Below, piece by piece: positions 1-7,632 of a stretch of 33,013 nt of DNA. The notes beneath the pieces are model-generated. The model ran no database searches and had not been told where the DNA came from. It worked only from the letters and a program-made list of their open reading frames with translations. Positions within the stretch are counted from its first letter, which is position 1, and each line of letters begins with the position of its first letter. The stretch comes from Oscillospiraceae bacterium (GTDB lineage: Bacteria; Bacillota; Clostridia; Oscillospirales; Oscillospiraceae), in the NCBI GenBank assembly GCA_021770845.1, contig JAETQF010000023.1:1-33013 (forward strand), written 5' to 3'. The translations under genes and the position numbers were made by a program.

Positions 1-149
1 TCGGAAATGGCCAGACCGGCGGCGTCGTCGCCGGCGCGGTTGATCTTGTAGCCGGAGGACAGCTTCTCCAGGTTCTTCTTCATGGCGGAGACGTTGTTGG
101 TGTAGTTCCGGTAGGCATTCATAGCCATAATATTGTGCTGAATACGCAT
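1..149 (-). CDS. hag: Flagellin, N-terminal part (cut by window edge)
   Basis: This is the filament subunit of the bacterial flagellum, exported through the flagellar type III apparatus and polymerised outside the cell. Only the first 49 codons are present. The protein begins [16 protein letters not shown] and continues through [17 protein letters not shown] and DDAAGLAIS, which is the conserved D0/D1 N-terminal helix of flagellins (the [19 protein letters not shown] signature). Two in-frame ATGs lie 6 bases apart. The one at 149 is preferred because the AAGGAG at 159-164 is 9 bases away, against 3 bases for the ATG at 155. A sigma-28-like promoter lies about 200 bases upstream, which leaves a long leader. 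The rest of the gene lies outside the window. The family call is secure; the number of flagellin paralogues is unknown. Confidence 0.93.
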   Translation of the reverse strand, partial: MRIQHNIMAMNAYRNYTNNVSAMKKNLEKLSSGYKINRAGDDAAGLAIS

Positions 150-280
150 GATCATAAACTCCTTTTATAAAATTTATTTCGCGCTTTCGCCATCCATTGC
201 GTCCGCGCGTAGGGCTTCCGGCGTCGTGGAACAACCTGGCCGGGGTGTTCCGCTTGTCCGGCGCTGGGGTGCGGCCCCCC

Positions 281-337
281 CGGCCCGGAACCGGAGGAGC
301 CCTGAACGGGGCGGGGGAGGTGAGGTTCCCCGGGCCG
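281..337 (-). other. Hairpin in the flagellin leader / end of the GH5 transcript
   Basis: CGGCCCGGAACC (281-292) pairs with GGTTCC..GGGCCG (324-337) apart from a 2-base bulge, enclosing a 31-base G/C-rich loop. There is no T-run after it on the minus strand, so it is a poor intrinsic terminator. If the sigma-28-like promoter is used, the hairpin would sit at the very 5' end of the flagellin mRNA, where it could stabilise the message. A weaker imperfect inverted repeat (228-251) lies further downstream in the same leader. Confidence 0.4.
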
Positions 338-342
338 TTCAC

Positions 343-2001
343 TTACTTATTCGGCAGGCTTTTTGAAAAGTTTAGCGCAATTTCAAAAATTTTTCTCCCG
401 GAAGGGCGCTCCGGCCCGGGGACGGCCTGCTGCCCGCCGCCCCCGCGGAAGCGGGAGAACATGAACCGCCCGGATTCGGACAGCTCCTCCCAGCCCCAGG
501 GGCCGTCGGGGGAGGCGCCGGGGCGCAGGGCGGCGGAGGTCTCGTTCTTGTCGCACAGCGACCAGCCGCACCAGCTGATCCCCCGCCGCTCCAGAAAGTC
601 CAGCCAGACCCCGGCCTGCTCCAGGAACACGCCGCCGCTGCCGTCGGCGCGGCTGGTTCCCCACTCGGACACAAAGATGGGCAGACCCTGGGCCAGCGCC
701 CCGTCGATGCGGCTGCGGAGCTCCGCGCCGTGGGTGCCGGCGTAAAAGTGGAGGGTATACATCAGGTTCTCCCCGTCCAGGGGGTCGGCGGCGGCCAGGT
801 GGATATCCTGGCTCCAGGTGGGGCTGCCGATGAGGATCACCGCCTTGGGGGAGGCGGCCCGGATGGTTTGGATCATCCGCTGGGCGTAGGGCTTCACGTC
901 CCCCGGCCAGCTCACGTTCCCGTTGGGCTCGTTGCAGATCTCATAGAGGACGTTGGGCGTGTCCCTGTACCTCTGGGCCATCTCGGCGAAGAAGGCGGCG
1001 GCCTCGTCGGCGTGGGCCATGGGGCTGCCGTCGCTGAGGATGTGCCAGTCCAGGATCACGTAGAGGTCGTTGGCAATGGCCGCGTCCACCGCCGCCACGG
1101 CCCTGGCCTTCATCTCGGCGGGCCGGCTGAGGTAGCCCCCCTCCCCGGTGTACATGGCCACCCGGAACAGGTTGGCGCCGTACTCGGCGGTGGCGGCGAT
1201 GGCGCCGGAGGAGGTAAACTGGCTGTACCACTGGAGGCCGTGGCTGCTCATGCCCCGGAGCGACACCGGCTCCCCGGCGGCATTGCACAGCTGGGTGCCC
1301 TTCACCTGGAGCCAGCCGTTCTGGGACGCGCCGCCCTGCCGGGTCTGGACGGCGCCGGGGACGGTGGGGGCAGGGGAGGGCTCGGGCGAGGGGACGGAGG
1401 GCTGGCCGGACTGGGCCCTGGCGGCGTTCTGGAACAGGGTGCAGGCCTCGGCGCGGCTCAGGGTGCCCCGGGGGCGGAAGGAGCCGTCCGGGTCGCCGTG
1501 CACCACGCCGCTGGCGTAGGCGGCCAGCACCGCCTCGTAGTACCGGCCGTCCAGGGCGGGGAAGTCCTTGATCTTGGCGGATTCGGTGTTGTAATCCCCC
1601 CGGGCCTGGGGCAGGAGGGCCTTCATGAGGATCTTCACGGCGAGCTGCCGGGAGATGGGAGCGTCGAAGGTCTCGCCGGTGGGGGGGATCTCGTCCCAGT
1701 CGTACCACCCGGCCTGGAGGGCCCCCTGGAGCTGATTTGCCGCCCAGTGGGGGGCCTGCCCCTGGCCCTCGGGGAGGCCCGCCAGCCGGACGGCCACCGC
1801 CACGAACTCGGCGGCGGAGATTTTGGCGTTGGGCCGGAAGGTGCCGTCGGGGTAGCCCTTAAGAGCCCCGGCCCGGGTGAGCTCCGTCACCGCCTCCTCG
1901 TACCAGTCCCCCGGGGCCACGTCGGAGAAGGAGGCCCGGGCGGGCAGGGCCGTCAGGGCCAGGCAGACGGCGGCCAGCAGGACGCAGAGCAGTTTACGCA
2001 T
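343..2001 (-). CDS. Secreted SLH-domain endoglucanase, glycoside hydrolase family 5
   Basis: This 552-residue cell-surface enzyme is predicted to cleave internal beta-1,4 bonds in cellulose or a related glucan. Residues 1-23 are a signal peptide (MRKLLCVLLAAVCLALTALP ending ARA). Three S-layer homology repeats follow at about 25-75, 85-130 and 145-195, for binding secondary cell-wall polymer. A Pro/Ser linker spans about 198-215, and the GH5 barrel runs from about 225 to 520. Within the barrel, RGMSSHGLQWY is typical of subfamily GH5_2, E358 in CNEPN is the acid/base and E446 in VSEWG is the nucleophile. The start at 2001 was chosen for its AGGAGG about 8 bases upstream; an earlier in-frame start at 2052 lacks one. 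The last ~30 residues, after FSRFRGG, are a low-complexity tail. Exact substrate cannot be told from sequence. Confidence 0.93.
   Translation of the reverse strand: MRKLLCVLLAAVCLALTALPARASFSDVAPGDWYEEAVTELTRAGALKGYPDGTFRPNAKISAAEFVAVAVRLAGLPEGQGQAPHWAANQLQGALQAGWYDWDEIPPTGETFDAPISRQLAVKILMKALLPQARGDYNTESAKIKDFPALDGRYYEAVLAAYASGVVHGDPDGSFRPRGTLSRAEACTLFQNAARAQSGQPSVPSPEPSPAPTVPGAVQTRQGGASQNGWLQVKGTQLCNAAGEPVSLRGMSSHGLQWYSQFTSSGAIAATAEYGANLFRVAMYTGEGGYLSRPAEMKARAVAAVDAAIANDLYVILDWHILSDGSPMAHADEAAAFFAEMAQRYRDTPNVLYEICNEPNGNVSWPGDVKPYAQRMIQTIRAASPKAVILIGSPTWSQDIHLAAADPLDGENLMYTLHFYAGTHGAELRSRIDGALAQGLPIFVSEWGTSRADGSGGVFLEQAGVWLDFLERRGISWCGWSLCDKNETSAALRPGASPDGPWGWEELSESGRFMFSRFRGGGGQQAVPGPERPSGRKIFEIALNFSKSLPNK
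347..374 (-). promoter_or_regulatory. Candidate sigma-28 (SigD/FliA) promoter for flagellin
   Basis: Read on the minus strand, TAAA (371-374), a 15-base spacer and GCCGAATAA (347-355) closely match the flagellar sigma consensus TAAA-N15-GCCGATAA, with one extra A. It points at the flagellin gene and overlaps the last codons of the upstream endoglucanase gene. Flagellin genes are classic sigma-28 targets. The leader would be about 190 bases. The motif is seen; its use is inferred. Confidence 0.6.
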
Positions 2002-2163
2002 GGGTGTGCCCTCCTGTGTGTGAGAGGATAATATTTGAGTACAGAATAGCACAAAAGGGCGGATCTGTCTACCGGAGAGGGGAGCTGCGGCGGGCGCTTT
2101 TTTTGCCCCTGGGGTAAAACAGAACCCTTTCGCAAAAAACCACTATCTTTTTTTCAAAAAGTT

Positions 2164-2172
2164 TGGTATACT
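2164..2172 (+). promoter_or_regulatory. Extended -10 promoter for der-plsY-gpsA
   Basis: TGG followed by TATACT (2167-2172) is an extended -10 element. No good -35 hexamer lies 16-18 bases upstream, which is tolerated when TGn is present. It leaves a leader of about 90 bases before der. Confidence 0.5.
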
Positions 2173-2231
2173 ACCCTTGTATGCCCGGCGATACCCGAGG
2201 GAAACGGTGTCTCAGGGAAAAACAGGGTTTT

Positions 2232-2251
2232 GGGCCGGAACGTTCCGGCCC
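2232..2251 (+). other. Perfect 20-bp palindrome just before the der ribosome site
   Basis: GGGCCGGAACGTTCCGGCCC is its own reverse complement and ends 3 bases before the AAGGAGG of der. As RNA it forms a very stable hairpin abutting the ribosome site; as DNA it could bind a dimeric protein. There is no T-run, so it is not a terminator. Confidence 0.6.
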
Positions 2252-2268
2252 GGCAAGGAGGGATCTTC

Positions 2269-3600
2269 ATGGCAAAGCCCCTGGTGGCCATTGTGGGCCG
2301 CCCCAACGTGGGCAAATCCATGCTGTTCAATAAACTGACGGGAAAGCGTCTGTCTATTGTAGAGGATACCCCGGGGGTCACCCGGGACAGGCTGTACGCC
2401 CAGGCGGAGTGGCGGGGCCGCACCTTCGACCTGGTGGATACCGGCGGCATCGAGCCGGGGACGGACAACCAGATCCTGTCCTTCATGCGGGAGCAGGCGG
2501 AGATTGCCATCGCCGCCGCCACGGTGATCGTCTTCGTGTGCGACATCCGCACCGGCATGACCGCCGCCGACCAGGAGGTGGCCGGGATGCTCCAGCGCTC
2601 CCGGAAGCCGGTGGTGCTGGCGGTGAACAAGATGGACTCCACCGGGCACACCAACCCGGACATCTACGAGTTCTACAACCTGGGGCTGGGGGATCCCTAC
2701 CCCGTCTCCGCCGTCCACGGCCACGGCACCGGCGACCTGCTGGACGCCTGCTTCGCCTACTTTCCGCCCGAGCAGGAGGAGGAGGCGGAGGACGATGTGA
2801 TCAAGGTGGCCATCATCGGCAAGCCCAACGTGGGCAAGTCCTCCCTGGTGAACCGGATCCTGGGCCAGGAGCGGGTGATCGTGTCCGACGTGGCGGGCAC
2901 CACCCGGGACGCGGTGGACAGCTACTTTGAGAAGGATGGGCAGAAGTACCTTATCATCGACACCGCCGGGATGCGGAAGAAGTCCAAGGTGGACGACCGG
3001 GTGGAGAAATTCTCCGTTCTCCGGGCCACCATGGCCATTGAGCGCAGCGACGTGTGCCTGATCCTCATCGACGCCCAGGAGGGGGTGACGGAGCAGGACA
3101 CCAAGGTGGCGGGGCTGGCCCACGACGCGGGGAAGGCCTGTATCATCGTGGTGAACAAGTGGGACGCCATCGAGAAGGACGGCAAGACCATGCAGCGCAT
3201 GGAGGAGGACGTGCGGCGGGATCTCAGCTACATGACCTACGCGCCGGTGCTGTTCCTGTCCGCCCTGACGGGGCAGCGGGTGGACAGGCTGTTCGGCCTC
3301 ATCGACAGCGTGGTGAACCAGGCTGCCATGCGCATCCCCACCGGGGTGCTCAACCAGGTGCTGGCCGACGCCCAGGCCCGGGTGCAGCCCCCCACCGACA
3401 AGGGGAAGCGGCTGAAGATCTACTATATGACCCAGATCGGGGTAAAGCCGCCCCATTTCGTGATTTTCTGCAACGACGCCCAGCTCTTTCACTTTTCCTA
3501 CCGGCGGTATCTGGAAAACCAGATCCGGGCCACCTTCGGCCTGACGGGTACTCCGATCCGCATCACCATCCGGCAAAAGGGCGATAAGGAGGACGTATGA
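2269..3600 (+). CDS. der: Ribosome biogenesis GTPase Der (EngA)
   Basis: Der is an essential double-GTPase that helps mature the 50S ribosomal subunit. The 443-residue protein has two tandem G domains and a C-terminal KH-like domain. G domain 1 carries the P-loop GRPNVGKS (10-17), DTGG and NKMD; G domain 2 carries GKPNVGKS (184-191), DTAG and NKWD. The linker between them, EQEEEAEDD (about 169-177), is acidic, as in the family. M rather than T follows the first P-loop serine, but the Mg-binding serine itself is present. The start at 2269 follows AAGGAGG with ideal spacing, and the length matches the family (about 440). The last base of its start-stop junction overlaps plsY (ATGA), so the two are translationally coupled. 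Confidence 0.97.
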   Translation: MAKPLVAIVGRPNVGKSMLFNKLTGKRLSIVEDTPGVTRDRLYAQAEWRGRTFDLVDTGGIEPGTDNQILSFMREQAEIAIAAATVIVFVCDIRTGMTAADQEVAGMLQRSRKPVVLAVNKMDSTGHTNPDIYEFYNLGLGDPYPVSAVHGHGTGDLLDACFAYFPPEQEEEAEDDVIKVAIIGKPNVGKSSLVNRILGQERVIVSDVAGTTRDAVDSYFEKDGQKYLIIDTAGMRKKSKVDDRVEKFSVLRATMAIERSDVCLILIDAQEGVTEQDTKVAGLAHDAGKACIIVVNKWDAIEKDGKTMQRMEEDVRRDLSYMTYAPVLFLSALTGQRVDRLFGLIDSVVNQAAMRIPTGVLNQVLADAQARVQPPTDKGKRLKIYYMTQIGVKPPHFVIFCNDAQLFHFSYRRYLENQIRATFGLTGTPIRITIRQKGDKEDV

Positions 3601-4475
3601 TGCTGTCTCGATTTCTGGAAGCCGCCGGGGTGGCCCCCGGCTGGCTGGCCGCCGCCGCCGCGGGGGTGGCCGTGGTATCCTATTGCCTGGGCTGCTTCAA
3701 CGGGGCGGTGGTGGTGTCCCGGTATATCCTTCGCAACGATGTGCGCGGACACGGCAGCGGCAACGCGGGGCTGACCAACTTCTACCGGGTGTTCGGCGGG
3801 CCGCTGACGCTGATTGTGATCCTGTCCGACGTGGTAAAAGCGGTGCTGGCGGTGCTGTTCGCCGCCTTCATCGCGGGGCACATCTCACCGGAGCTGGTGG
3901 CCCTGTCCAAGTATTGGGCGGGCACCTTCTGCCTGCTGGGGCATATGTACCCCTGCACCTTCCAGTTCCGGGGGGGCAAGGGCATCCTGTCCGGCGGGGC
4001 CATCGCCATCATGATGGGGTTCGACGGCGGAAACCCCTGGAGCTGGTGTATCCCGGTGGTGGTGTGGGGGGGCTTCCTCATCCTGGCCGTCGCCACGAAA
4101 TACGTGTCCCTGGGCTCCTGCTGGGCGGGGTTTTCGTTCCCCTTCGTGTCCTGGTTTGTGTACCGGGATCCGCTGATCCTGCTGCTGTCTGTTCTGGTGG
4201 GCGGGCTGATCCTGTGGAAGCACCGGGGAAATATTGTGCGGCTGGTGAAGGGCACCGAGTCCAAATTCTCCCTCCATAAAAAGAAGGTGGAGCCCGCGGC
4301 AGCGGAAGAACCCGCCGCGGAAGGAGCGCCCGGGGTGGAGGAAGCATCCGCCCCCGAAGAAGAATCAGCGGCGGCGGAAGAACCCGCCCCCGATCCTGAG
4401 CCGGAGACGGCCGGAGAACCGGAGCCCGCGCCTGAAACGGCGGCCGCCTCCGGGGACGGGGAGGACAAGGCATGA
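3597..4475 (+). CDS. plsY: Glycerol-3-phosphate acyltransferase PlsY with acidic C-terminal tail
   Basis: PlsY is a polytopic membrane enzyme that transfers the acyl group from acyl-phosphate to glycerol-3-phosphate, the first step of phospholipid synthesis. Visible motifs are GSGNAGLTN (53-61) for phosphate binding and GGKG (126-129) in the second conserved loop, set among hydrophobic helices. At 292 residues it is far longer than the usual ~200. Residues about 230-292 form an Ala/Glu/Pro-rich, strongly acidic, probably disordered cytoplasmic tail containing PAAAEEPAAEG and EPEPAPETAAA. The gene overlaps der by 4 bases upstream and gpsA by 4 bases downstream. gpsA makes its substrate, so the neighbourhood fits the call. 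A second ATG at 3600 could also serve as start. Confidence 0.94.
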   Translation: MMLSRFLEAAGVAPGWLAAAAAGVAVVSYCLGCFNGAVVVSRYILRNDVRGHGSGNAGLTNFYRVFGGPLTLIVILSDVVKAVLAVLFAAFIAGHISPELVALSKYWAGTFCLLGHMYPCTFQFRGGKGILSGGAIAIMMGFDGGNPWSWCIPVVVWGGFLILAVATKYVSLGSCWAGFSFPFVSWFVYRDPLILLLSVLVGGLILWKHRGNIVRLVKGTESKFSLHKKKVEPAAAEEPAAEGAPGVEEASAPEEESAAAEEPAPDPEPETAGEPEPAPETAAASGDGEDKA

Positions 4476-5482
4476 GGGCGGCGGTGATCGGCAGCGGCGC
4501 CTGGGGCACCGCCCTGGCCCTGGCCCTGCTGGCCAACGGGCACGAGACGGCCTTGTGGAGCTACACGGAGCAGGAGAGCGCAACGCTGCGGGAGAAACGG
4601 GAGAACCCCATGCTCCCCGGCGTGGCCCTGCCGGACGGGCTGGAGCTCACCACGGATCTGAGCTGCGCCAGGGGGCGGGGCGCGGTGGTGTTGGCCACCC
4701 CGTCCTTCGCGGTGCGCGGCACCGCCCGGCGGCTCAAGGAGTTCCTGGATCCGGGAACCCCGGTGATCCTGGTGTCCAAGGGCATTGAGAAGGACACCTC
4801 CCTGCTGCTCCACCAGGTGGCGGAGCAGGAGCTGGGACAGGGCAACCCGGTGGTGGTGCTGTCCGGGCCGTCCCACGCCGAGGAGGTGGGCCGGGGCGTG
4901 CCCACGGCGGTGGTGGTGGCCTGCGAGAACCGGGAGGCGGCCCTGCTGGCCCAGGATCTGTTCATGAGCCGCCAGTTCCGGATCTACACCTCCCCGGACA
5001 TCACGGGGGTGGAGATCGGCGCGGCGCTGAAAAACGTCATCGCCCTGTGCGCGGGCTGCTGCGACGGCATGGGCTGCGGGGACAACACCAAGGCCGCGCT
5101 GATGACCCGGGGGCTGACGGAGATCGCCCGGCTGGGCGTGGCCCTGGGGGCCCGGAAGGAGACCTTCGCGGGGCTGGCCGGAGTGGGGGATCTGATCGTC
5201 ACCTGCACCTCCATGCACTCCCGCAACCGGCGGGCGGGCATCCTCATCGGCCAGGGTAAAACCGCTCAGCAGGCCATAGACGAGCTGGGCGGGGCGGTGG
5301 TGGAGGGCTACTATGCGGCTGCCAGTGCCAAACAGCTGGCGGAGCGGGCGGGGGTGGAGATGCCCATCACCGCCGGGGCCTATGAGGTGCTGTACCAGGG
5401 GGCGGATCCCCGGCAGGTGCTGGAGCGGCTCATGGCCCGGGAGCGCCGGGATGAGCTGGAGGCCGAACAGAGCTGGATCTAA
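4472..5482 (+). CDS. gpsA: NAD(P)H-dependent glycerol-3-phosphate dehydrogenase GpsA
   Basis: This cytosolic enzyme reduces dihydroxyacetone phosphate to sn-glycerol-3-phosphate, the substrate of the preceding PlsY. The 336-residue length is typical. The Rossmann nucleotide loop is VIGSGAWGTA (5-14). The catalytic lysine lies in GAALKNVIALCAG (K187), and GLAGVGDLIVTC is the C-terminal family signature. The start codon overlaps the plsY stop as ATGA, so the two steps of lipid backbone supply are made from one transcript. A strong terminator follows within 20 bases. Confidence 0.97.
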   Translation: MRAAVIGSGAWGTALALALLANGHETALWSYTEQESATLREKRENPMLPGVALPDGLELTTDLSCARGRGAVVLATPSFAVRGTARRLKEFLDPGTPVILVSKGIEKDTSLLLHQVAEQELGQGNPVVVLSGPSHAEEVGRGVPTAVVVACENREAALLAQDLFMSRQFRIYTSPDITGVEIGAALKNVIALCAGCCDGMGCGDNTKAALMTRGLTEIARLGVALGARKETFAGLAGVGDLIVTCTSMHSRNRRAGILIGQGKTAQQAIDELGGAVVEGYYAAASAKQLAERAGVEMPITAGAYEVLYQGADPRQVLERLMARERRDELEAEQSWI

Positions 5483-5496
5483 AAAATGAGAGCAAA

Positions 5497-5532
5497 AAAC
5501 CGAACCCCGTGCGGCTGCACGGGGTTCGGTTT
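5497..5532. terminator. Bidirectional intrinsic terminator between gpsA and rpmB
   Basis: CCGAACCCCGTG (5500-5511) and CACGGGGTTCGG (5518-5529) form a perfect 12-bp stem with a 6-base loop, extended by AAA/TTT. An A-run precedes it and TTTGCTTTC follows, so it can end both convergent transcripts. Confidence 0.9.
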
Positions 5533-5546
5533 GCTTTCCTATGGAA

Positions 5547-5735
5547 TCACACAGCACGGGTGACCTTGCCGGAGCGGAGACAGCGGGTGCACACATAGAC
5601 GTGCTTGGGGGTGCCGTCCACCACAGCCTTCACACGCTTGACGTTGGGCTTCCAGGGGCGGTTGGAGCGGCGGTGAGAGTGGGACACCTGGATGCCGAAG
5701 TTCACGCCCTTGCCGCAGAACTCGCATTTGGCCAT
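5547..5735 (-). CDS. rpmB: 50S ribosomal protein L28
   Basis: This is a 62-residue protein of the large ribosomal subunit. The sequence MAKCEFCGKGVNFG...HSHRRSNRPWKPN matches L28. The zinc-ribbon cysteines are present as two pairs, CEFC near the N-terminus and CTRC near the C-terminus, so this is the Cys-containing (zinc-binding) form. The start at 5735 is preceded by AAGGAGG at good spacing; an in-frame upstream start exists but would add 13 residues with no family support. It is transcribed alone, opposite to its neighbours. Confidence 0.97.
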   Translation of the reverse strand: MAKCEFCGKGVNFGIQVSHSHRRSNRPWKPNVKRVKAVVDGTPKHVYVCTRCLRSGKVTRAV

Positions 5736-5791
5736 ATTGACTAACCTCCTTGCTGCTTGGAATGACGCGCACAATACACGATAACTTCATT

Positions 5792-5820
5792 ATGCTACCA
5801 CACGAGCCGGCAAAAATCAA
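5792..5820 (-). promoter_or_regulatory. Sigma-A promoter for rpmB
   Basis: On the minus strand TTGATT (5815-5820), a 17-base spacer and TAGCAT (5792-5797) lie about 55 bases upstream of the rpmB start. Confidence 0.5.
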
Positions 5821-5911
5821 GTGGAAATTTCCGAGATTCCCTATTTTTTTCAGGGGTGGAATGTGGTAAAATAAAACACGATACCGATACCGGACAAGGG
5901 GGGCGCGCGCC

Positions 5912-6865
5912 ATGGCGGACTGCGTGGGGATCAAGCTGGGCACCATCATCGACAACTTTCACCTGAAGGTGATCTATGGCCCGGAGGGCTACCGGAACCG
6001 GAGGATCACCACCGAGGACGTAAACCGGCCGGGTCTCCAGCTCACCGGCTTTTTCGACTACTTTGACAAGGAGCGGATGCAGCTGCTGGGGCTGGTGGAG
6101 ATCTCCTACCTGGAGGGCATACCCGCGGCCAAGCGGGCGGTGGTGTTCGACACGCTGTTCTCCTACCACACCCCGGCGGTGATCTTCGCCCGGGGGCTGA
6201 AGCCCTATCCGGAGTGCCTGGAGATGGCCAGAAAGCACGGGCAGGTGATCCTGGGTACCCAGGAGAACACCGCCGACATCATGAGCACCCTCATCGCCTA
6301 CCTGCGCTCGGCGCTGTCTCCCACCATCACCCGCTCCGGCGTGCTGGTGGAGGTGTACGGCGAGGGCGTGATGCTGGCGGGGGAGTCCGGCGTGGGCAAG
6401 AGCGAGACCGCCATCGAGCTGGTAAAGCGGGGCCACCGGCTCATCGCGGACGACGCGGTGGAGATCCGCCGTTCCCCCACCGGGGGGCTGGTGGGCACCG
6501 CGCCGGAGCTCATCCGCCACTATATCGAGCTGCGGGGCATCGGGGTGGTGGACGTGCGGCGGCTGTTCGGTATGTCCGCCGTCAAATTTGACAGCGCCAT
6601 CGACATGATGATCCAGCTGGAGACCTGGAAGGACGGCAAGCTGTACGACAGGCTGGGGGCGGACGATCACTTCGTCTCCCTGCTGGACGTGCGCATTCCC
6701 ACGCTGCTCATCCCGGTGAAGCCGGGGCGGAACCTGGCGGTGATCATCGAGGTGGCCGCCATGAACAACCGGAACAAAAAGATGGGCTACAACGCCGCGC
6801 TGGAGTTTTCCATGCAGGTGGACAGCCACATCGATCAGAAATATCTGGAGATGAACCCGCAATGA
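5912..6865 (+). CDS. hprK: HPr kinase/phosphorylase
   Basis: HprK phosphorylates HPr on serine in response to glycolytic metabolites and removes the phosphate when they fall, which drives carbon catabolite repression through CcpA in Firmicutes. The 317-residue length is normal. The P-loop is GESGVGKSE (157-165), followed by HRLIADDAVEI, which carries the conserved Asp pair, and by the family signature ELRGIGVVDVRRLFG. One oddity: the conserved catalytic histidine of the HGVLVDVYG motif is serine here (R-S-G-V-L-V-E-V-Y-G, S142; codon TCC). The start follows a GGGG-rich ribosome site. The gene overlaps ogt by 4 bases. A TAAAAT -10-like box lies at 5867-5872 without a clear -35. Confidence 0.93.
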   Translation: MADCVGIKLGTIIDNFHLKVIYGPEGYRNRRITTEDVNRPGLQLTGFFDYFDKERMQLLGLVEISYLEGIPAAKRAVVFDTLFSYHTPAVIFARGLKPYPECLEMARKHGQVILGTQENTADIMSTLIAYLRSALSPTITRSGVLVEVYGEGVMLAGESGVGKSETAIELVKRGHRLIADDAVEIRRSPTGGLVGTAPELIRHYIELRGIGVVDVRRLFGMSAVKFDSAIDMMIQLETWKDGKLYDRLGADDHFVSLLDVRIPTLLIPVKPGRNLAVIIEVAAMNNRNKKMGYNAALEFSMQVDSHIDQKYLEMNPQ

Positions 6866-7392
6866 GCAGAAGGACGGCCCCCCAATTCGGCCCGGTGCTC
6901 TACCGGGACAGCCCCATCGGCACGCTGGGGCTGGTGGACGACGGCTCCGGCCTCAGCCGGGTGTTCCTCCGGCAGGCGGGGCGGGAGCGGGCCGGCGCGG
7001 CGGGGGAGACGGAGCTGACCGCCTGGGCCGCGGCGGAGCTGGAGGAGTATTTCTCCGGGCGGCGGACCGTGTTTTCGGTTCCGCTGTCCCCCCATGGGAC
7101 AACCTTCCAGCTGGCGGTGTGGGAGGCGCTGCGGGACATCCCCTACGGCCAGACCAGAACCTACGGGGAGATCGCCGCCGCGGTGGGCCGCCCCAAAGCG
7201 GCCCGGGCGGTGGGGATGGCCAACCATGACAATCCGCTGCTGATCTTCACCCCCTGCCACCGGGTGGTGGGGAAGGGAGGGGCCCTCACCGGCTTTGCCT
7301 GCGGGCTGGAGGTGAAGGGTTGGCTGCTGGCACTGGAGGGCGCGGGTAAAGCCGATCCGGCGGCCCGGGGACTGGGCTGTCTGCGGCGCTGA
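6862..7392 (+). CDS. ogt: Methylated-DNA--protein-cysteine methyltransferase
   Basis: This suicide DNA-repair protein moves the alkyl group from O6-alkylguanine or O4-alkylthymine onto its own cysteine. The protein has 176 residues. It contains the active-site motif TPCHRVV, with acceptor C132, preceded by the helix-turn-helix segment YGEIAAAVGRPKAARAVGMAN. The N-terminal ~75 residues form the usual small ribonuclease-H-like domain. The ATG overlaps the hprK stop (ATGA), so it is co-translated with a carbon-control kinase, with no obvious functional link. No terminator with a T-run was found downstream. Confidence 0.93.
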   Translation: MSRRTAPQFGPVLYRDSPIGTLGLVDDGSGLSRVFLRQAGRERAGAAGETELTAWAAAELEEYFSGRRTVFSVPLSPHGTTFQLAVWEALRDIPYGQTRTYGEIAAAVGRPKAARAVGMANHDNPLLIFTPCHRVVGKGGALTGFACGLEVKGWLLALEGAGKADPAARGLGCLRR

Positions 7393-7532
7393 GACGCCCG
7401 GCGCAGAGGAAAAGGGGGCGCGCTCCGGCCTGAAACGGCGTGAATTGTACATGGTGCACAGTTTTAAACGGGCGAATTTTGGCACAATGCACGAGTTCAT
7501 GAAAAATTAACCAGCATTCCCCAAATTTCCTC

Positions 7533-7561
7533 TTGCATTTTCGTATGCTTTCCGGTAAGAT
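7533..7561 (+). promoter_or_regulatory. Sigma-A promoter for the mgl operon
   Basis: TTGCAT (7533-7538), a 17-base spacer and TAAGAT (7556-7561) form a good sigma-A promoter. Transcription would begin near 7568, giving a leader of about 140 bases. The gene-free stretch 7393-7709 holds this promoter, the two dyads listed next, and a loose GTGCA/TGCAC inverted repeat around 7455-7491. No convincing cre site was seen in it. Confidence 0.7.
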
Positions 7562-7588
7562 ACAGAGAGATGGGCAGGGATGTTTTTG

Positions 7589-7610
7589 CACAAGGACGCG
7601 CGTCCTTGTG
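7589..7610 (+). promoter_or_regulatory. Perfect 22-bp palindrome in the mgl leader
   Basis: CACAAGGACGC and GCGTCCTTGTG are exact reverse complements with no spacer and a central CG. It lies about 20-40 bases after the predicted transcription start. A LacI/GalR-family operator (these often have a central CG) acting as a roadblock is possible, as is an mRNA hairpin. Confidence 0.6.
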
Positions 7611-7632
7611 TTCCCCGGCGTTTGCCGGGGAA
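7611..7632 (+). other. Second stable hairpin in the mgl leader
   Basis: TTCCCCGGC (7611-7619), the 4-base loop GTTT and GCCGGGGAA (7624-7632) form a 9-bp stem stacked directly against the preceding palindrome. No T-run follows, so stabilisation of the mglB mRNA is more likely than termination. Confidence 0.65.

Noticed and set aside
2028..2056. A promoter for the GH5 gene (minus strand TATTAT at 2028-2033)
   Set aside because: No acceptable -35 hexamer at 16-18 bases; TTGTGC at 15 bases is too weak to call.
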